A stretch of 64,000 nt of DNA from Pauljensenia sp018375675 (GCA_041432705.1 JAPWAE010000008.1:1-64000); one strand, 5' to 3'. Positions 8,487 through 17,782 are shown, counted from the stretch's first letter. Notes: generated from the sequence alone by a model not told the origin. Numbers and translations: made by a program.

Positions 8487-9521
8487 ATGGATGAGCACGC
8501 GGCTTCGTCCCCTGCAACTCCTGATGACCTGACCGCAACAAGCTACGTTCCTCAGCTACTCGGAGGTCATCTGACGTATTCGGCCCGCGATCTCGCGGAG
8601 ATGACGAATACGCCTATCGAACGCGTCTTCCGTTTTTGGATTGCCCTCGGCTTCCAGGCTCCCACCGCGGACGGCAAGGTTTTCTCTCAGCGTGATCTGG
8701 AAGTTTTCAGCCGCTGGCACGACCTCGTCGAATCCGGTGGCATTGACACGGCTACCTCACGCTCTCTTCTGCGCGCCAACGCTCACCTGGCCGATCGCCT
8801 GGCCCTGTGGCAGTTCGAGGCGCTGGTCGAGGATTCGATGCGTCGTCTGATGCTTGACGACACGACGGCCCGCATGTATGTGCTGGATCATATGCGCGAG
8901 TATGTCGACGTCTTTCAGGAGATGTTCACATACGCCTGGCGGCGTCAGCTCGAGGCAACCCTGTCCCGTTTCGACCGCGAGGTGTCCCAGCGAGGACATG
9001 AGGAGCGGCATAACCGCTTCCCTCTCAACCGCTGCCTCGGCTTCGTCGACATGGTGTCCTATACGTCTTCCTCGACGATCCTCGGTGATGCCCTCGTGGG
9101 CCTCATTGAGCGATTCGAGGAGGAGAGCCGTAACGCCGTCATCGAGGAGGGTGGTCGCGTCGTCAAGATGATCGGTGACGCCGTCCTCTATATCGCCGAT
9201 GACCTGCCGACCGGCCTGCGCGTGGCCACAGCCCTCATCGAGAGGTTGAATGCTGACGATGAGATGCTGCCCGTGCGAGCGTCCTTCGTGCGCGGAGACG
9301 TTTTCTCGCGGTCGGGTGACGTTTTCGGGCCCACCGTGAACCTCGCGTCTCGCCTCGTGGACATCGCTCCGGTGGGCAAGATCCTCACCGATCCGACCAC
9401 GGCTGCTGCGATCGCCGCTGGCGAGGTTGGCGACGGGTACGAGCTTGAAGAGTTCCCGACCGCGGACTTGCGCGGTTTTGGTCCTGTCTCGCCCTACCTG
9501 CTCTCAAGCGTTGTCAAATAA
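8487..9521 (+). CDS. Class III adenylate/guanylate cyclase with N-terminal regulatory domain
   Basis: A 344-residue soluble nucleotide cyclase, most likely making cAMP. The C-terminal catalytic domain begins near residue 184: metal-binding Asp188 in GFVDMVSYT, Lys227 and Asp231 in KMIGDAVLY, and the transition-state Asn/Arg pair in VNLASRL. The first 180 residues look like the all-helical regulatory domain of mycobacterial Rv1264 (a pH-sensing cyclase), starting with a YSARDLAEM segment. I chose the ATG at 8487 because an AGAGGAGGG ribosome-binding site precedes it. The gene stands alone between maf and a two-component system. Confidence 0.9.
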   Translation: MDEHAASSPATPDDLTATSYVPQLLGGHLTYSARDLAEMTNTPIERVFRFWIALGFQAPTADGKVFSQRDLEVFSRWHDLVESGGIDTATSRSLLRANAHLADRLALWQFEALVEDSMRRLMLDDTTARMYVLDHMREYVDVFQEMFTYAWRRQLEATLSRFDREVSQRGHEERHNRFPLNRCLGFVDMVSYTSSSTILGDALVGLIERFEEESRNAVIEEGGRVVKMIGDAVLYIADDLPTGLRVATALIERLNADDEMLPVRASFVRGDVFSRSGDVFGPTVNLASRLVDIAPVGKILTDPTTAAAIAAGEVGDGYELEEFPTADLRGFGPVSPYLLSSVVK

Positions 9522-9602
9522 CGTTCATCTCGCAGTGTGAACGAGTGCCTGATCAGCCCGCATAACGGGTCAAGAAAGGTGCAAGTTTTGGTTCAGAATT
9601 GC

Positions 9603-9608
9603 TAAGAT
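9603..9608 (+). promoter_or_regulatory. -10 box for the response regulator, 6 nt before GTG
   Basis: TAAGAT ends 6 nt before the GTG at 9615 and no ribosome-binding site is present, so a leaderless transcript for the two-component operon is likely. Confidence 0.5.
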
Positions 9609-9614
9609 GTAAGC

Positions 9615-10292
9615 GTGACTACAGTTCTCCTCGTTGAAGACGATCCGGCCATCTCTGAGCCCCTCGCCCGCGCATTGGGCAGGGAGGGCTACGACGTGCG
9701 CTCACACGCGACGGGCGCTGAAGCCCTCGCGGATGTTCGCGGCGTTGACCTGGTCGTCCTGGACCTCGGCTTGCCCGACATGGACGGCCTGGATGTCGCC
9801 CGCGAGATCCGATCCTCCGGCAATCGAGTCCCGATTCTGATCCTCACTGCGCGCACGGACGAAGTCGACATGGTCGTCGGCTTGGACGCGGGTGCAGATG
9901 ACTATGTGACGAAGCCCTTCCGCCTCGCAGAGCTCCTCGCTCGCGTGCGGGCGCTCCTGCGTCGCCAGGCTGCCGAACCTGCCGAGGGTGAGCTGCGCGC
10001 TCAGGACATCCGCATGGATGTGGCCGCGCATCGCGCCTTCGTGGGCGACGTCGAGCTGAGCCTGACTGCCAAGGAATTCGACCTGCTGCGCGTGCTCCTG
10101 CGCGAGGCCGGTTCCGTCGTTGCGCGCGACACCCTCATGCGCGAGGTGTGGGGTTCGGATCCGACCGGCTCCACGAAGACTCTCGACATGCACGTGTCGT
10201 GGCTGCGCCGCAAGCTCGGTGACGACGCGACCGACCCGCACTACATCACGACTGTGCGCGGGATGGGATTCCGCTTCGAGAACGCGCGCTGA
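9615..10292 (+). CDS. OmpR/PhoB-family response regulator
   Basis: A 225-residue transcription factor with an N-terminal receiver domain (acidic pocket VEDD at 7-10, phospho-acceptor Asp50 in VVLDLGLPD, Lys100 in VTKPF) and a C-terminal winged helix (about 130-225, ending in TTVRGMGFRFE). It is followed 24 bp later by its sensor kinase. The start codon is GTG, apparently leaderless. The regulated genes cannot be told from sequence; position alone does not link it to the purine genes downstream. Confidence 0.95.
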   Translation: MTTVLLVEDDPAISEPLARALGREGYDVRSHATGAEALADVRGVDLVVLDLGLPDMDGLDVAREIRSSGNRVPILILTARTDEVDMVVGLDAGADDYVTKPFRLAELLARVRALLRRQAAEPAEGELRAQDIRMDVAAHRAFVGDVELSLTAKEFDLLRVLLREAGSVVARDTLMREVWGSDPTGSTKTLDMHVSWLRRKLGDDATDPHYITTVRGMGFRFENAR

Positions 10293-10316
10293 GCGCGTCG
10301 CTGAGGGAGGCCCGCC

Positions 10317-11645
10317 ATGCGCACTCGCGCGGTGAGGATGATCGTCTCCATCGTTGCCGTCGTGTGCGTGCTGATGGGCCTGCCCGGTGCCTTCTTCGCG
10401 TCGGTGTCCATCTGGTCGTCCGAACAGCACAACCTTGATGTGCAGGCACAGCTCATCCTCCAAAACATTGAGCGTAGGCGCGCCGTGGGGGAGGGGAATG
10501 ACCCCGCAACCCTGGCGTCGCTCGTGGCGGATCAAGTGAACAGTCGCGGCGACGAACTCAGCTACCGCATTAAGGTTCCTGAGGCCAACCTCGTCACCAA
10601 CAGCAAGGTGTTCCCCGGGCGAACCATGACCGCCCTGGCCTCGTCTCCGAGCGGCGTTTCCGTCCAGCTCACAGCGTCGGCGTCGAACGCCCTGAACCGC
10701 ATCGCGTGGACGTGCGCGCTGTTCGGCGGGGGCATGGTCGCTTCCATGGTGATCGGCTGGTTGCTCGCGCGCTCCCTGTCCCGTGAGCTGTCGGCCCCGC
10801 TCATCTACCTGGCCGCCCAGGCCGAGCAGATCGGCTCGGGTGGCGTGCGCGCCCGCGTGGAGAAGTCCGGCATCGAAGAGATCGACCTGGTCTCCGAGGA
10901 ACTCGCGCGCACCGGCGAACGCATGGCTGGCAGACTCGCAGCCGAGCGACAGGCGGCCGCCGACGCCTCCCACCAGCTGCGCACGCCGCTGACCGCCCTG
11001 TCCATGCGCCTGGAGGAAATCGAACTCATCTCCACTGAGGATGAGGTGCGCGCCGAAGCCCGCACCTGCCTCGAACAGGTGGAGCGCATGACGAACGTTG
11101 TCACGGAGTTGCTCGACGTTTCCAAGCGCCAGACCAGCCAGACCGAGGCCATTCACATTCTCGAGGTCTTCAACACTGCGCGCGAGGAATGGGAGGACCA
11201 ATTCGAGGCGGCGGGACGTCCCCTCGTTTTCCTCGACGAGGCCGAGCGTCCGATCCTGGCCGACGCTGGAAAGCTCGGGCAGGTCCTGGCGACCCTCATC
11301 GAAAACTCGCTGCGCTACGGCGGCGGGACCACGCGCGTGTGGGCGCATGCGGGCACCTCCAAGCGTGGCGTCGTCATTGAGGTGAGCGACGAAGGCGAGG
11401 GCATCGACGAGTCCCTGGCCCCCGACATCTTCCAAAAGGGCGTCTCCGGGCACGGATCGACGGGTATCGGTCTGGCCCTGGCCCACGACCTGGCGCAGGC
11501 GATGGGCGGGCGTCTCGAGCTGAAGACGAATAGGCCGCCGGTCTTTACCGTCTCGGTCGCCGCGATCCCCGCGTCCCTCGATCCTGATCGTGTGATGCCC
11601 GAAGGCCCCCTCATGTCCATGGGACGCCGCTCGCGGCGCTTCTAG
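10317..11645 (+). CDS. Membrane sensor histidine kinase
   Basis: A 442-residue kinase partner of the upstream response regulator. An N-terminal membrane helix (about 6-28) and a second one (about 118-142) bracket a short extracytoplasmic sensor region. A HAMP-like linker leads to the dimerisation domain with His219 in ASHQLRTPL. The ATPase domain shows the N box (ENSLRYGGG), G1 (VSDEGEGI) and G2 (STGIGLALAHDLAQAMGG). A GGGAGG ribosome-binding site precedes the ATG. The small sensor suggests it monitors the envelope or a membrane-proximal signal (inference). Confidence 0.93.
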   Translation: MRTRAVRMIVSIVAVVCVLMGLPGAFFASVSIWSSEQHNLDVQAQLILQNIERRRAVGEGNDPATLASLVADQVNSRGDELSYRIKVPEANLVTNSKVFPGRTMTALASSPSGVSVQLTASASNALNRIAWTCALFGGGMVASMVIGWLLARSLSRELSAPLIYLAAQAEQIGSGGVRARVEKSGIEEIDLVSEELARTGERMAGRLAAERQAAADASHQLRTPLTALSMRLEEIELISTEDEVRAEARTCLEQVERMTNVVTELLDVSKRQTSQTEAIHILEVFNTAREEWEDQFEAAGRPLVFLDEAERPILADAGKLGQVLATLIENSLRYGGGTTRVWAHAGTSKRGVVIEVSDEGEGIDESLAPDIFQKGVSGHGSTGIGLALAHDLAQAMGGRLELKTNRPPVFTVSVAAIPASLDPDRVMPEGPLMSMGRRSRRF

Positions 11646-11653
11646 CAGCGGAG

Positions 11654-11659
11654 TACATT
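11654..11659 (+). promoter_or_regulatory. -10 box for purK, 7 nt before GTG
   Basis: TACATT is followed by GAAAGGC and then the GTG at 11667. This spacing, seen at many genes here, decides between three possible in-frame starts. Confidence 0.4.
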
Positions 11660-11666
11660 GAAAGGC

Positions 11667-12833
11667 GTGGAACACGAGATGCTGACCCCTCCCACCGTTG
11701 CCGTCATCGGCGGCGGACAGCTCGCACGCATGATGCAGGAGAGCGCGGTCGCGCTCGGAATCAATCTTCGGGCCCTCGTCGAGGCATCGGACGGCTCGAC
11801 CGGTCAGGTAACCGTCGACAAGGCGGTAGGCGAGCCCGCCGACCTGGATGCGGTGCGCGCGCTCATCGACGGCGCGGACGTCCTTACCTTCGAGCACGAG
11901 CACATCCCGGCCCCCACGATGGAGGAGGCGGCCCGCCTCGTCTCCGTTCAGCCCCCGGCCAGCGCCCTCCTGTACGCGCAGGACAAACTGGCCATGCGCG
12001 AACGCCTCACCCACATGGGGATCCCGTGCCCTGCGTGGGCGCGCGTCGAGGATGAGGCCCAGCTGGCGGAATTTGGCGCCACGATCGGATGGCCCCTCAT
12101 CGTCAAGACCCCGCGCGGCGGATACGACGGGCACGGCGTAACGATCGCCCACAGCCCCGCAGACGTGTCCTCCTGGTGGGGCAACGGCCCCCTGCTAGCC
12201 GAGGCCCTGGTTCCCTTCACCGGCGAGGTGGCGGCCCTCCTCGCGCGTACCCCCTCGGGTGAGATCGCCTCGTGGCCCGTCGCCTCCACCGTGCAGATCG
12301 ACGGCGTGTGCGCCGAGGTTACCGCGCCAGCCGTCGGAATCCGGCCCGAGACTGCCGCCGAGGCACGCCGCATTGGCGAGCGCATCGCCGCCGAGCTGGG
12401 GGTCACCGGCGTCCTCGCCGTGGAAATGTTCGTCGTTGGAGAGGGCGCGGACGAACGCGTCCTCGTCAACGAGCTCGCCATGCGCCCCCACAACACGGGA
12501 CACTGGACCATCGATGGGGCCGTCACGAGCCAATTTGAGCAGCACCTGCGTGCTGTCCTCGACCTGCCGCTGGGCTCCACGCAGCTGCGCGCTCCGGGCA
12601 CGCATGCAGTCATGGTCAACCTGCTCGGCTCCTCCCACACCCAGCCCGCGCGCGCCCTCGTGGAGGCCTTCGCGGCCGGGGGAGCGGGTGCGAAGGTTCA
12701 CCTCTACGGCAAGGAGGTGCGCCCGGGCCGCAAGCTCGGCCACGTCACCGTCGTCGATGCAGATCCCGCCCTCGCTCTTGAACGAGCACGGGCAGCCGTC
12801 AGCGCCCTGAAGGGCGAGGTCCCCACCGACTAA
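11667..12833 (+). CDS. purK: 5-(carboxyamino)imidazole ribonucleotide synthase
   Basis: A 388-residue ATP-grasp enzyme that carboxylates AIR with bicarbonate and ATP in de novo purine synthesis, feeding PurE directly downstream. Motifs include the N-terminal VIGGGQLARMM, PLIVKTPRGGYDGHG and the late NELAMRPHNTGHWTIDG signature with its metal ligands. Start codons possible in frame are TTG 11658, GTG 11667 and ATG 11679; the GTG fits the leaderless pattern. purE follows 66 bp later. Confidence 0.95.
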   Translation: MEHEMLTPPTVAVIGGGQLARMMQESAVALGINLRALVEASDGSTGQVTVDKAVGEPADLDAVRALIDGADVLTFEHEHIPAPTMEEAARLVSVQPPASALLYAQDKLAMRERLTHMGIPCPAWARVEDEAQLAEFGATIGWPLIVKTPRGGYDGHGVTIAHSPADVSSWWGNGPLLAEALVPFTGEVAALLARTPSGEIASWPVASTVQIDGVCAEVTAPAVGIRPETAAEARRIGERIAAELGVTGVLAVEMFVVGEGADERVLVNELAMRPHNTGHWTIDGAVTSQFEQHLRAVLDLPLGSTQLRAPGTHAVMVNLLGSSHTQPARALVEAFAAGGAGAKVHLYGKEVRPGRKLGHVTVVDADPALALERARAAVSALKGEVPTD

Positions 12834-12899
12834 CCCCCCACCTGTCCGCGGCCGAGGGACCAGGTGCCCCGGCCTCGTTCCCTCCCGAAAGGACCGCCC

Positions 12900-13454
12900 A
12901 TGACCACCGAGCTCGACATCCAGCTGACCGCCACCGGCGACAACCCGCTCGTCGGCGTCGTCATGGGCTCCGACTCCGATTGGCCCACCATGGAAGCGGC
13001 CGTCGGTGCCCTTGCCGAATTCGGCATCGCCTGCGAGGTTGGCGTCGTCTCAGCCCACCGTATGCCCGAGGACATGGTCGCATACGGCCGATCCGCCTCG
13101 GAGCGCGGCTTGCGCGTCATCATTGCGGGAGCCGGGGGAGCAGCCCACCTGCCCGGCATGCTCGCCGCACTCACCGAACTGCCCGTCATCGGCGTGCCCG
13201 TGCCCCTCAAGCACCTTGACGGTGTCGACTCTCTGCACTCCATTGTCCAGATGCCTGCGGGCGTGCCCGTCGCGACCGTGTCCATCGCAGGCGCGCGCAA
13301 CGCGGGACTGCTGGCCGCCCGGATCCTCGGAGCCGGCGAGGGTGAGCGGGCCGAAACTCTGCGCGCCTCGATGCGCGACTTCCAGAAGGACCTTCGCGAC
13401 GTGGCCAGCGCAAAGGGGGCGGCCCTCGCCCAGCGCGTCTCGCAGGCGCGCTGA
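12900..13454 (+). CDS. purE: N5-carboxyaminoimidazole ribonucleotide mutase
   Basis: A 184-residue class I PurE that rearranges N5-CAIR to CAIR in purine synthesis. It shows GSDSDWPTM (phosphate binding), SAHRMPEDM with the catalytic histidine, GAGGAAHLPGM, and VPVPLKHLDGVDSL. The ATG at 12900 has a GAAAGGA ribosome-binding site; an upstream in-frame ATG at 12864 would add residues without family support. It is encoded with purK. Confidence 0.96.
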   Translation: MTTELDIQLTATGDNPLVGVVMGSDSDWPTMEAAVGALAEFGIACEVGVVSAHRMPEDMVAYGRSASERGLRVIIAGAGGAAHLPGMLAALTELPVIGVPVPLKHLDGVDSLHSIVQMPAGVPVATVSIAGARNAGLLAARILGAGEGERAETLRASMRDFQKDLRDVASAKGAALAQRVSQAR

Positions 13455-13505
13455 GGCCGCACAACACAAGCCCCGCGTGGGTAGCCGCGAGGGGGCGGCG
13501 CGTCG

Positions 13506-13511
13506 TATCCT
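13506..13511 (+). promoter_or_regulatory. -10 box for galE, 6 nt before ATG
   Basis: TATCCT ends 6 nt before the galE ATG and no Shine-Dalgarno sequence is present, so a leaderless mRNA is likely. Confidence 0.5.
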
Positions 13512-13517
13512 GAAGCC

Positions 13518-14513
13518 ATGAGCATTCTCGTTTGTGGCGGCGCCGGCTACATCGGCGCACACGTTGTCCGCCTCCTGCGTCAGCGCGGGGATCGCGTCGT
13601 CGTCGTCGACGACCTGTCCACCTCCAACGCGGCCAGGATCGGGGACACGCCCCTGGTTCGCCTCGATGTCGCTACCGATGAAGCCCGTTCCGTTCTCTCC
13701 AACCTCATGGTGGACGAGGACGTCACGGCCGTCATCCACTTCTCCGCCCGCAAGCAGGTCGGCGAGTCCGTCGCGCGCCCCGCCTGGTACTACCAGCAGA
13801 ACATCGGCGGCATGGCCAACGTGCTGGCCGCCATGGAGGACGCTGGCGTTGACCAGATGATCTTCTCCTCCTCGGCCGCCGTCTACGGTATTCCCACCGC
13901 CGAGGTCGTCACCGAGGACATGGCCGGACACCCCATCAACCCCTACGGCGAGACCAAGCTGATCGGCGAGTGGATGATGGCCGACTGCGAGCGCGCCTGG
14001 GACCTGAAATGGATCGGCCTGCGCTACTTCAACGTCGCGGGCGCCGGCTGGCCCGACCTGGCCGACCCAGCCATCATGAACCTGATCCCCATGGTCCTCG
14101 ACCGCATTGAGCGCGGCGAGAGCGCCAAGATCTTCGGCACCGACTACGACACCCCGGACGGCACCTGCGTGCGCGACTACATCCACGTCCTGGATCTGGC
14201 CGAGGCCCACATCGCCGCCCTGGACGTGCTCGCCGAGGGGCGCCAGCCCGACCACCACACCTACAACGTGGGCACCGGCCTGGGCACCTCCGTGCGCGAG
14301 ATCATCGACGGCCTGCGCCGTGTCATCGGCTGGGACTTCCCGGTCGAGGAGCTGGATCGCCGCGCGGGCGACCCGCCCAAGCTGATCGGCGACCCGCTGT
14401 CCATCGGCGTGGACCTGGGTTGGAAGGCCAACAACGGCCTCGACGAAATCCTCACCTCTGCGTGGGAAGGTTGGCAGGCGGGGCCGCGCCCGATCACCGT
14501 CCCCGGCTCCTGA
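13518..14513 (+). CDS. galE: UDP-glucose 4-epimerase
   Basis: A 331-residue extended short-chain dehydrogenase that interconverts UDP-glucose and UDP-galactose (possibly also the N-acetyl forms). It has the NAD-binding GGAGYIGAH at the N-terminus, the SSSAAVYG catalytic serine segment, the YGETK catalytic Tyr-Lys pair, LRYFNVAGA, and DGTCVRDYIHVLDLA. It ends at a perfect 18-bp hairpin facing the LCP genes. The product can feed the glycan genes of this window. Confidence 0.94.
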   Translation: MSILVCGGAGYIGAHVVRLLRQRGDRVVVVDDLSTSNAARIGDTPLVRLDVATDEARSVLSNLMVDEDVTAVIHFSARKQVGESVARPAWYYQQNIGGMANVLAAMEDAGVDQMIFSSSAAVYGIPTAEVVTEDMAGHPINPYGETKLIGEWMMADCERAWDLKWIGLRYFNVAGAGWPDLADPAIMNLIPMVLDRIERGESAKIFGTDYDTPDGTCVRDYIHVLDLAEAHIAALDVLAEGRQPDHHTYNVGTGLGTSVREIIDGLRRVIGWDFPVEELDRRAGDPPKLIGDPLSIGVDLGWKANNGLDEILTSAWEGWQAGPRPITVPGS

Positions 14514-14532
14514 GCACGTTTCAGCTCTGACT

Positions 14533-14576
14533 AAGCTCCGGCCTCGTTCCTGACAGTGGGAACGAGGCCGGAGCTT
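14533..14576. terminator. Bidirectional perfect 18-bp hairpin between galE and LCP gene
   Basis: Arms 14533-14550 and 14559-14576 pair perfectly around an 8-nt loop. The arms carry CCGGCCTCGTT, the shared repeat core of this window. It sits between convergent genes. Confidence 0.8.
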
Positions 14577-14611
14577 ATCCGTTGCCTTGTGGCGGGGCCG
14601 TACAGACTAGG

Positions 14612-16003
14612 TCAGCCCCCGTCGACCTGGTTGAGGTCGGCTGTGGTCAGTGTGCCCGCACGGAGCTTGGCAAAGAAGTCGTCCGCTGTCGTGTTACGCA
14701 GCAGGACGGCAGAGGCCCCGGCGTCCGTCGTGAAGTTCAGCGACTCGATCGGGGGAACGCCCATCATCTGATTCGACGAGGCGCCGCGCAGCGCCCACAC
14801 GAGCGACGCGACCGTCATGACAGAGGAATCCTCGTCGATCGTGAAGGACTTGGAACCGGCGCGCTCGACGCGCAGGGTCTTCGCGGGATTAACGAGGGTC
14901 GAGGGCGAGGCTGCCGAGGAAATGACCTTTGAAATCACCTGGCGCTGACGCTTCGTACGGCCGATATCGCCCTCGGGGTCCTGGTAGCGCATACGCGAGA
15001 ACTGCAGGGCAGTCGTTCCGTCCACCGTGTGGCAGCCCGCGGTCCATTTCAGGCCGGAATACTGGTCGTCCGCGTCGTTGTCGTAGCACAGCTCGACCCC
15101 GTCGACGGCGTCCACCATGTCGGGCACGGCACCCATGCCGATCTGCACGAAGTGATCGATTGTCAGGCCTGTCAGCTTCTCCACGGTTTCCACGAGCAGC
15201 TGTGGGCCGCCGTAGGCGTAGGAGGCGTTGATCTTGTCCCAGCCGACGCCCGGGATCTCTGCATAGGTGTCACGCGGGATCGACAGCGCGACCTTCTGTC
15301 CGTTCGGAGCGACGTTGACGAGCATGATCGAGTCGGCGCGTTCGGACTCGTTGAAGCCGTCCTGGACGGCGCCGTCGGCGCGCGAGTCGGAACCCGCCAG
15401 CAGGTAGGTCGTGCCCGGAGTGTCGGCGGCCCCCGACAGGGCGCTCACGCGACCCATGTTCGTGTTGGCATCCCACATGAGGAATCCGCCCCATGCGAGG
15501 ACGAGAACCAGAAACAGGCACAGGGTCTTGAGGATCGGGTGGCGGCGCTTGCGTCGCCTGGGCTTAGCAGCAGGCGCTGTGGGAGCGACCGGCGAGGCCT
15601 GCGCGGGCGCCACTACGGGAGCGCTCTGGGAACGATTGATCGTCACCTGACGAGGGCCGTTGCCCGACGGGGCATACGTGCCCGAGCCCGACGAACGGCC
15701 GGATCCCGGCGCGTAGGACGGCGGGTTGGCGGCCGAGGCCGGCTGGAACGACGGCGGCTGCTGGGCCGGGGTGCGGCGCGGGAAAATCGACTGAGAGTCC
15801 CTCTGCGGCTGATCCAGCGTGCGGGGCATCAGCGGGCGAGCCGCCGCGGCCTCGTCGTCCGAGATCCTCCACATCTGCGGGGCCAGAGCCTCCGGCGGGG
15901 GAGTGGGCGCGCCACCGCGCACCTCCTCACCAACGACGTGAGCGTCGTCGGATCCGGGGCGGCGTCGCTTCGGGTCAGGGGTAAACGAAGGAGGATTGCT
16001 CAT
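14612..16003 (-). CDS. LytR-CpsA-Psr (LCP) family glycopolymer ligase
   Basis: A 463-residue membrane protein. Residues 1-150 are a Pro/Ser/Gln-rich cytoplasmic tail, followed by a basic RRRKRRHP stretch and one membrane helix near 158-178. The extracytoplasmic LCP domain includes TTYLLAGSDSRADG, the arginine-containing SIPRDTYAEIPGVG, a YAYGGPQLLVETVEKLTG segment and LQFSRMRYQDPEGDIGR. LCP enzymes transfer undecaprenyl-linked glycopolymers to peptidoglycan (or glycosylated protein). It overlaps the upstream second LCP gene by 4 bases and is last in a four-gene minus-strand unit. Confidence 0.9.
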   Translation of the reverse strand: MSNPPSFTPDPKRRRPGSDDAHVVGEEVRGGAPTPPPEALAPQMWRISDDEAAAARPLMPRTLDQPQRDSQSIFPRRTPAQQPPSFQPASAANPPSYAPGSGRSSGSGTYAPSGNGPRQVTINRSQSAPVVAPAQASPVAPTAPAAKPRRRKRRHPILKTLCLFLVLVLAWGGFLMWDANTNMGRVSALSGAADTPGTTYLLAGSDSRADGAVQDGFNESERADSIMLVNVAPNGQKVALSIPRDTYAEIPGVGWDKINASYAYGGPQLLVETVEKLTGLTIDHFVQIGMGAVPDMVDAVDGVELCYDNDADDQYSGLKWTAGCHTVDGTTALQFSRMRYQDPEGDIGRTKRQRQVISKVISSAASPSTLVNPAKTLRVERAGSKSFTIDEDSSVMTVASLVWALRGASSNQMMGVPPIESLNFTTDAGASAVLLRNTTADDFFAKLRAGTLTTADLNQVDGG

Positions 16004-17319
16004 TGGTTCTTCGGCGGGCAGGTAGCGGCTGTCTGCTTGGCGGCTTCTTCGTTCGCCGTGTTATTCGCGACGGACGCGGACTGCTCGGTGTTATCCGTGG
16101 AGGAATCCTGCGAGCTGGGGTCGGTCGTCGGCGCCTGCGTCGGAGTGGGCGTCGAAGGGGCCGTCGTCGCGGTCGGATCAGGAACAACGAGCTGCGCGCC
16201 GTTGCCGTCCGTGTAGGTCGTGCCCACGGGCAGGGCCTGGTCGTTCTTCAGGGCGTTCCACACGTTGCGGGCCATCGGCTCAGAGGGGATGCGGCGGTTC
16301 GGATCCCAGGAGGGCTCCTCGACCGGCATGGTCACGAACTGGATGTTGGAACGGTCGATGTTCTGCAGGACGTTGATGAGGAGGGACGCGTCCGAGCTGG
16401 CGTTGCCCAGGTTGGGGGACACGTTCACGGAGGAAATCGCGGCCTGCAGGAAGCTGATGAGCGAGCCGGGGTCCGTCACGTAGTTCTTGTCCTGCAGCTC
16501 GCGCAGCATCGCGGAAATCAGCTGCTGCTGGCGGCCGATACGGGAGATGTCGGAGCCGTCGCCCTGACCCTTACGCGAGCGCATGTAGGCTAGCGCGTGC
16601 GTTCCCGACAGCTTCCAGCAGCCCGCGTCGATGTAGAGCTGGGCGGAGTCATCGTCGATGCGCTCAGGGATGTTGAACCAGACGCCGCCCAGGGAGTCGA
16701 TCATGTTAATAAAGCCCGCAAAATCAACGACCATGAAGGCGTCGATGGACATGCCGGAGAGCTTTTCGACGGTCGATCGCACGCACGCGATGCCGGGGCC
16801 GATGTCTTCCGGTTCATCGCCACCGTTCGCGCCGTAGACCATCGCGTTGTTGAACATGTCGTCCGTGGTCGGCTCGCTGGTGGTGCCATCGCGGTGCTTA
16901 CACGCCGGGATGTCCACGAGGGTGTCGCGGGGGATGGAAACGATCTGCACACGGGAGCGGTCCGCGCTGACGTGAATCACCATTGTCGAGTCGTTGCGCA
17001 GGCCGGGAACATCGTCAGCATCGCCCGCGCCCAGCTCGCCGCTGGCACCGTTACGCGAGTCGGTGCCGACCACGAGGATGTTGACGGCGCGGCCTTCGAA
17101 GGAGTCCGGGGTGGCCTTGTTCTGTTCGTCGCTCGCGTAGTCGTCGATCTTGACGACGCGGTTGGCGAACTGGCTGCTCAAACTGGCGTACACGAAACCC
17201 GCCGATGACACCACGAAGAGCACGCCGGCCAGGAGCACGGCGAGCGCGCCGCGCAGGAGGCCGAAGCGTCCAAAGTTGACGGCCGAGTGCTGGATCGGTC
17301 GCAGATTCACGTTACTCAT
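16000..17319 (-). CDS. LytR-CpsA-Psr (LCP) family protein with C-terminal Thr/Ser-rich tail
   Basis: A 439-residue second LCP protein with one N-terminal membrane helix (about 22-44) and an LCP domain containing NILVVGTDSRNG, SIPRDTLVDIPAC and YMRSRKGQGDGSDIGR-like residues (observed ...GDGSDISRIGR). A LytR C-terminal-type domain follows at about 290-380, then a low-complexity Pro/Thr/Ser tail ending with CPPKNQ. Two ATGs in a row (17322, 17319) overlap the stop of the upstream DUF2304 gene. Two adjacent LCP genes suggest two acceptors or two glycans. Confidence 0.88.
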   Translation of the reverse strand: MSNVNLRPIQHSAVNFGRFGLLRGALAVLLAGVLFVVSSAGFVYASLSSQFANRVVKIDDYASDEQNKATPDSFEGRAVNILVVGTDSRNGASGELGAGDADDVPGLRNDSTMVIHVSADRSRVQIVSIPRDTLVDIPACKHRDGTTSEPTTDDMFNNAMVYGANGGDEPEDIGPGIACVRSTVEKLSGMSIDAFMVVDFAGFINMIDSLGGVWFNIPERIDDDSAQLYIDAGCWKLSGTHALAYMRSRKGQGDGSDISRIGRQQQLISAMLRELQDKNYVTDPGSLISFLQAAISSVNVSPNLGNASSDASLLINVLQNIDRSNIQFVTMPVEEPSWDPNRRIPSEPMARNVWNALKNDQALPVGTTYTDGNGAQLVVPDPTATTAPSTPTPTQAPTTDPSSQDSSTDNTEQSASVANNTANEEAAKQTAATCPPKNQ

Positions 17320-17782
17320 CATCCGTAACCATATCGTTATCTGGCGTGTTTGTCGGTGAAGCAGGGCCGTTAGCGGCGAGTTCCACTCCGCTCGTATTGG
17401 TGTGTGAGCTGGCCGTCTCGGTGTTTGCATCCCCCGAATCGTCGGGGGGAAGGACGTGAGCGAGGGCGAGAGACCGGGCCAGGGCAGCCATGCGCTCCTC
17501 GGCGCGGGCCTCGCGTCGATAGCCGGTCACCATCTGCGCGATCAACGCGATGACGAGGCCGTAGACGATCAGGTTGACCCCTCGCTCAACGCCGATTGCG
17601 CGTGCGGCCGTGTTGGCCAGCGAGGGCACGAGGATGGCCACGATAGCTGCGGCGACGACCGCTCCGATGCCGAGGCGGCGCATCGCCAGGGACGAGGCCG
17701 AGGACACCGGGCGCACCAGCCACCACGCAGTGAGCGCGAGGGCGAGGAGCAGGAGGACGCGGATGGCGAGGTAGGTGCTCAT
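17312..17782 (-). CDS. DUF2304 small membrane protein
   Basis: A 156-residue protein with three predicted membrane helices (about 4-24, 35-55, 70-88) and a charged C-terminal tail (RREARAEERMAAL then a polar region). DUF2304 proteins pair with family 2 glycosyltransferases; in mycobacteria Rv3632 is needed for full activity of the polyprenyl-phosphate glycosyltransferase PpgS (Rv3631). Here it overlaps the GT2 gene by ATGA and the LCP gene by several bases, which fits a role in loading a lipid carrier with sugar. Confidence 0.8.
   Translation of the reverse strand: MSTYLAIRVLLLLALALTAWWLVRPVSSASSLAMRRLGIGAVVAAAIVAILVPSLANTAARAIGVERGVNLIVYGLVIALIAQMVTGYRREARAEERMAALARSLALAHVLPPDDSGDANTETASSHTNTSGVELAANGPASPTNTPDNDMVTDDE

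Noticed and set aside
9702..12152. An 816-codon antisense frame across the two-component system and purK
   Set aside because: It spans several real genes on the other strand and shows no family motif.
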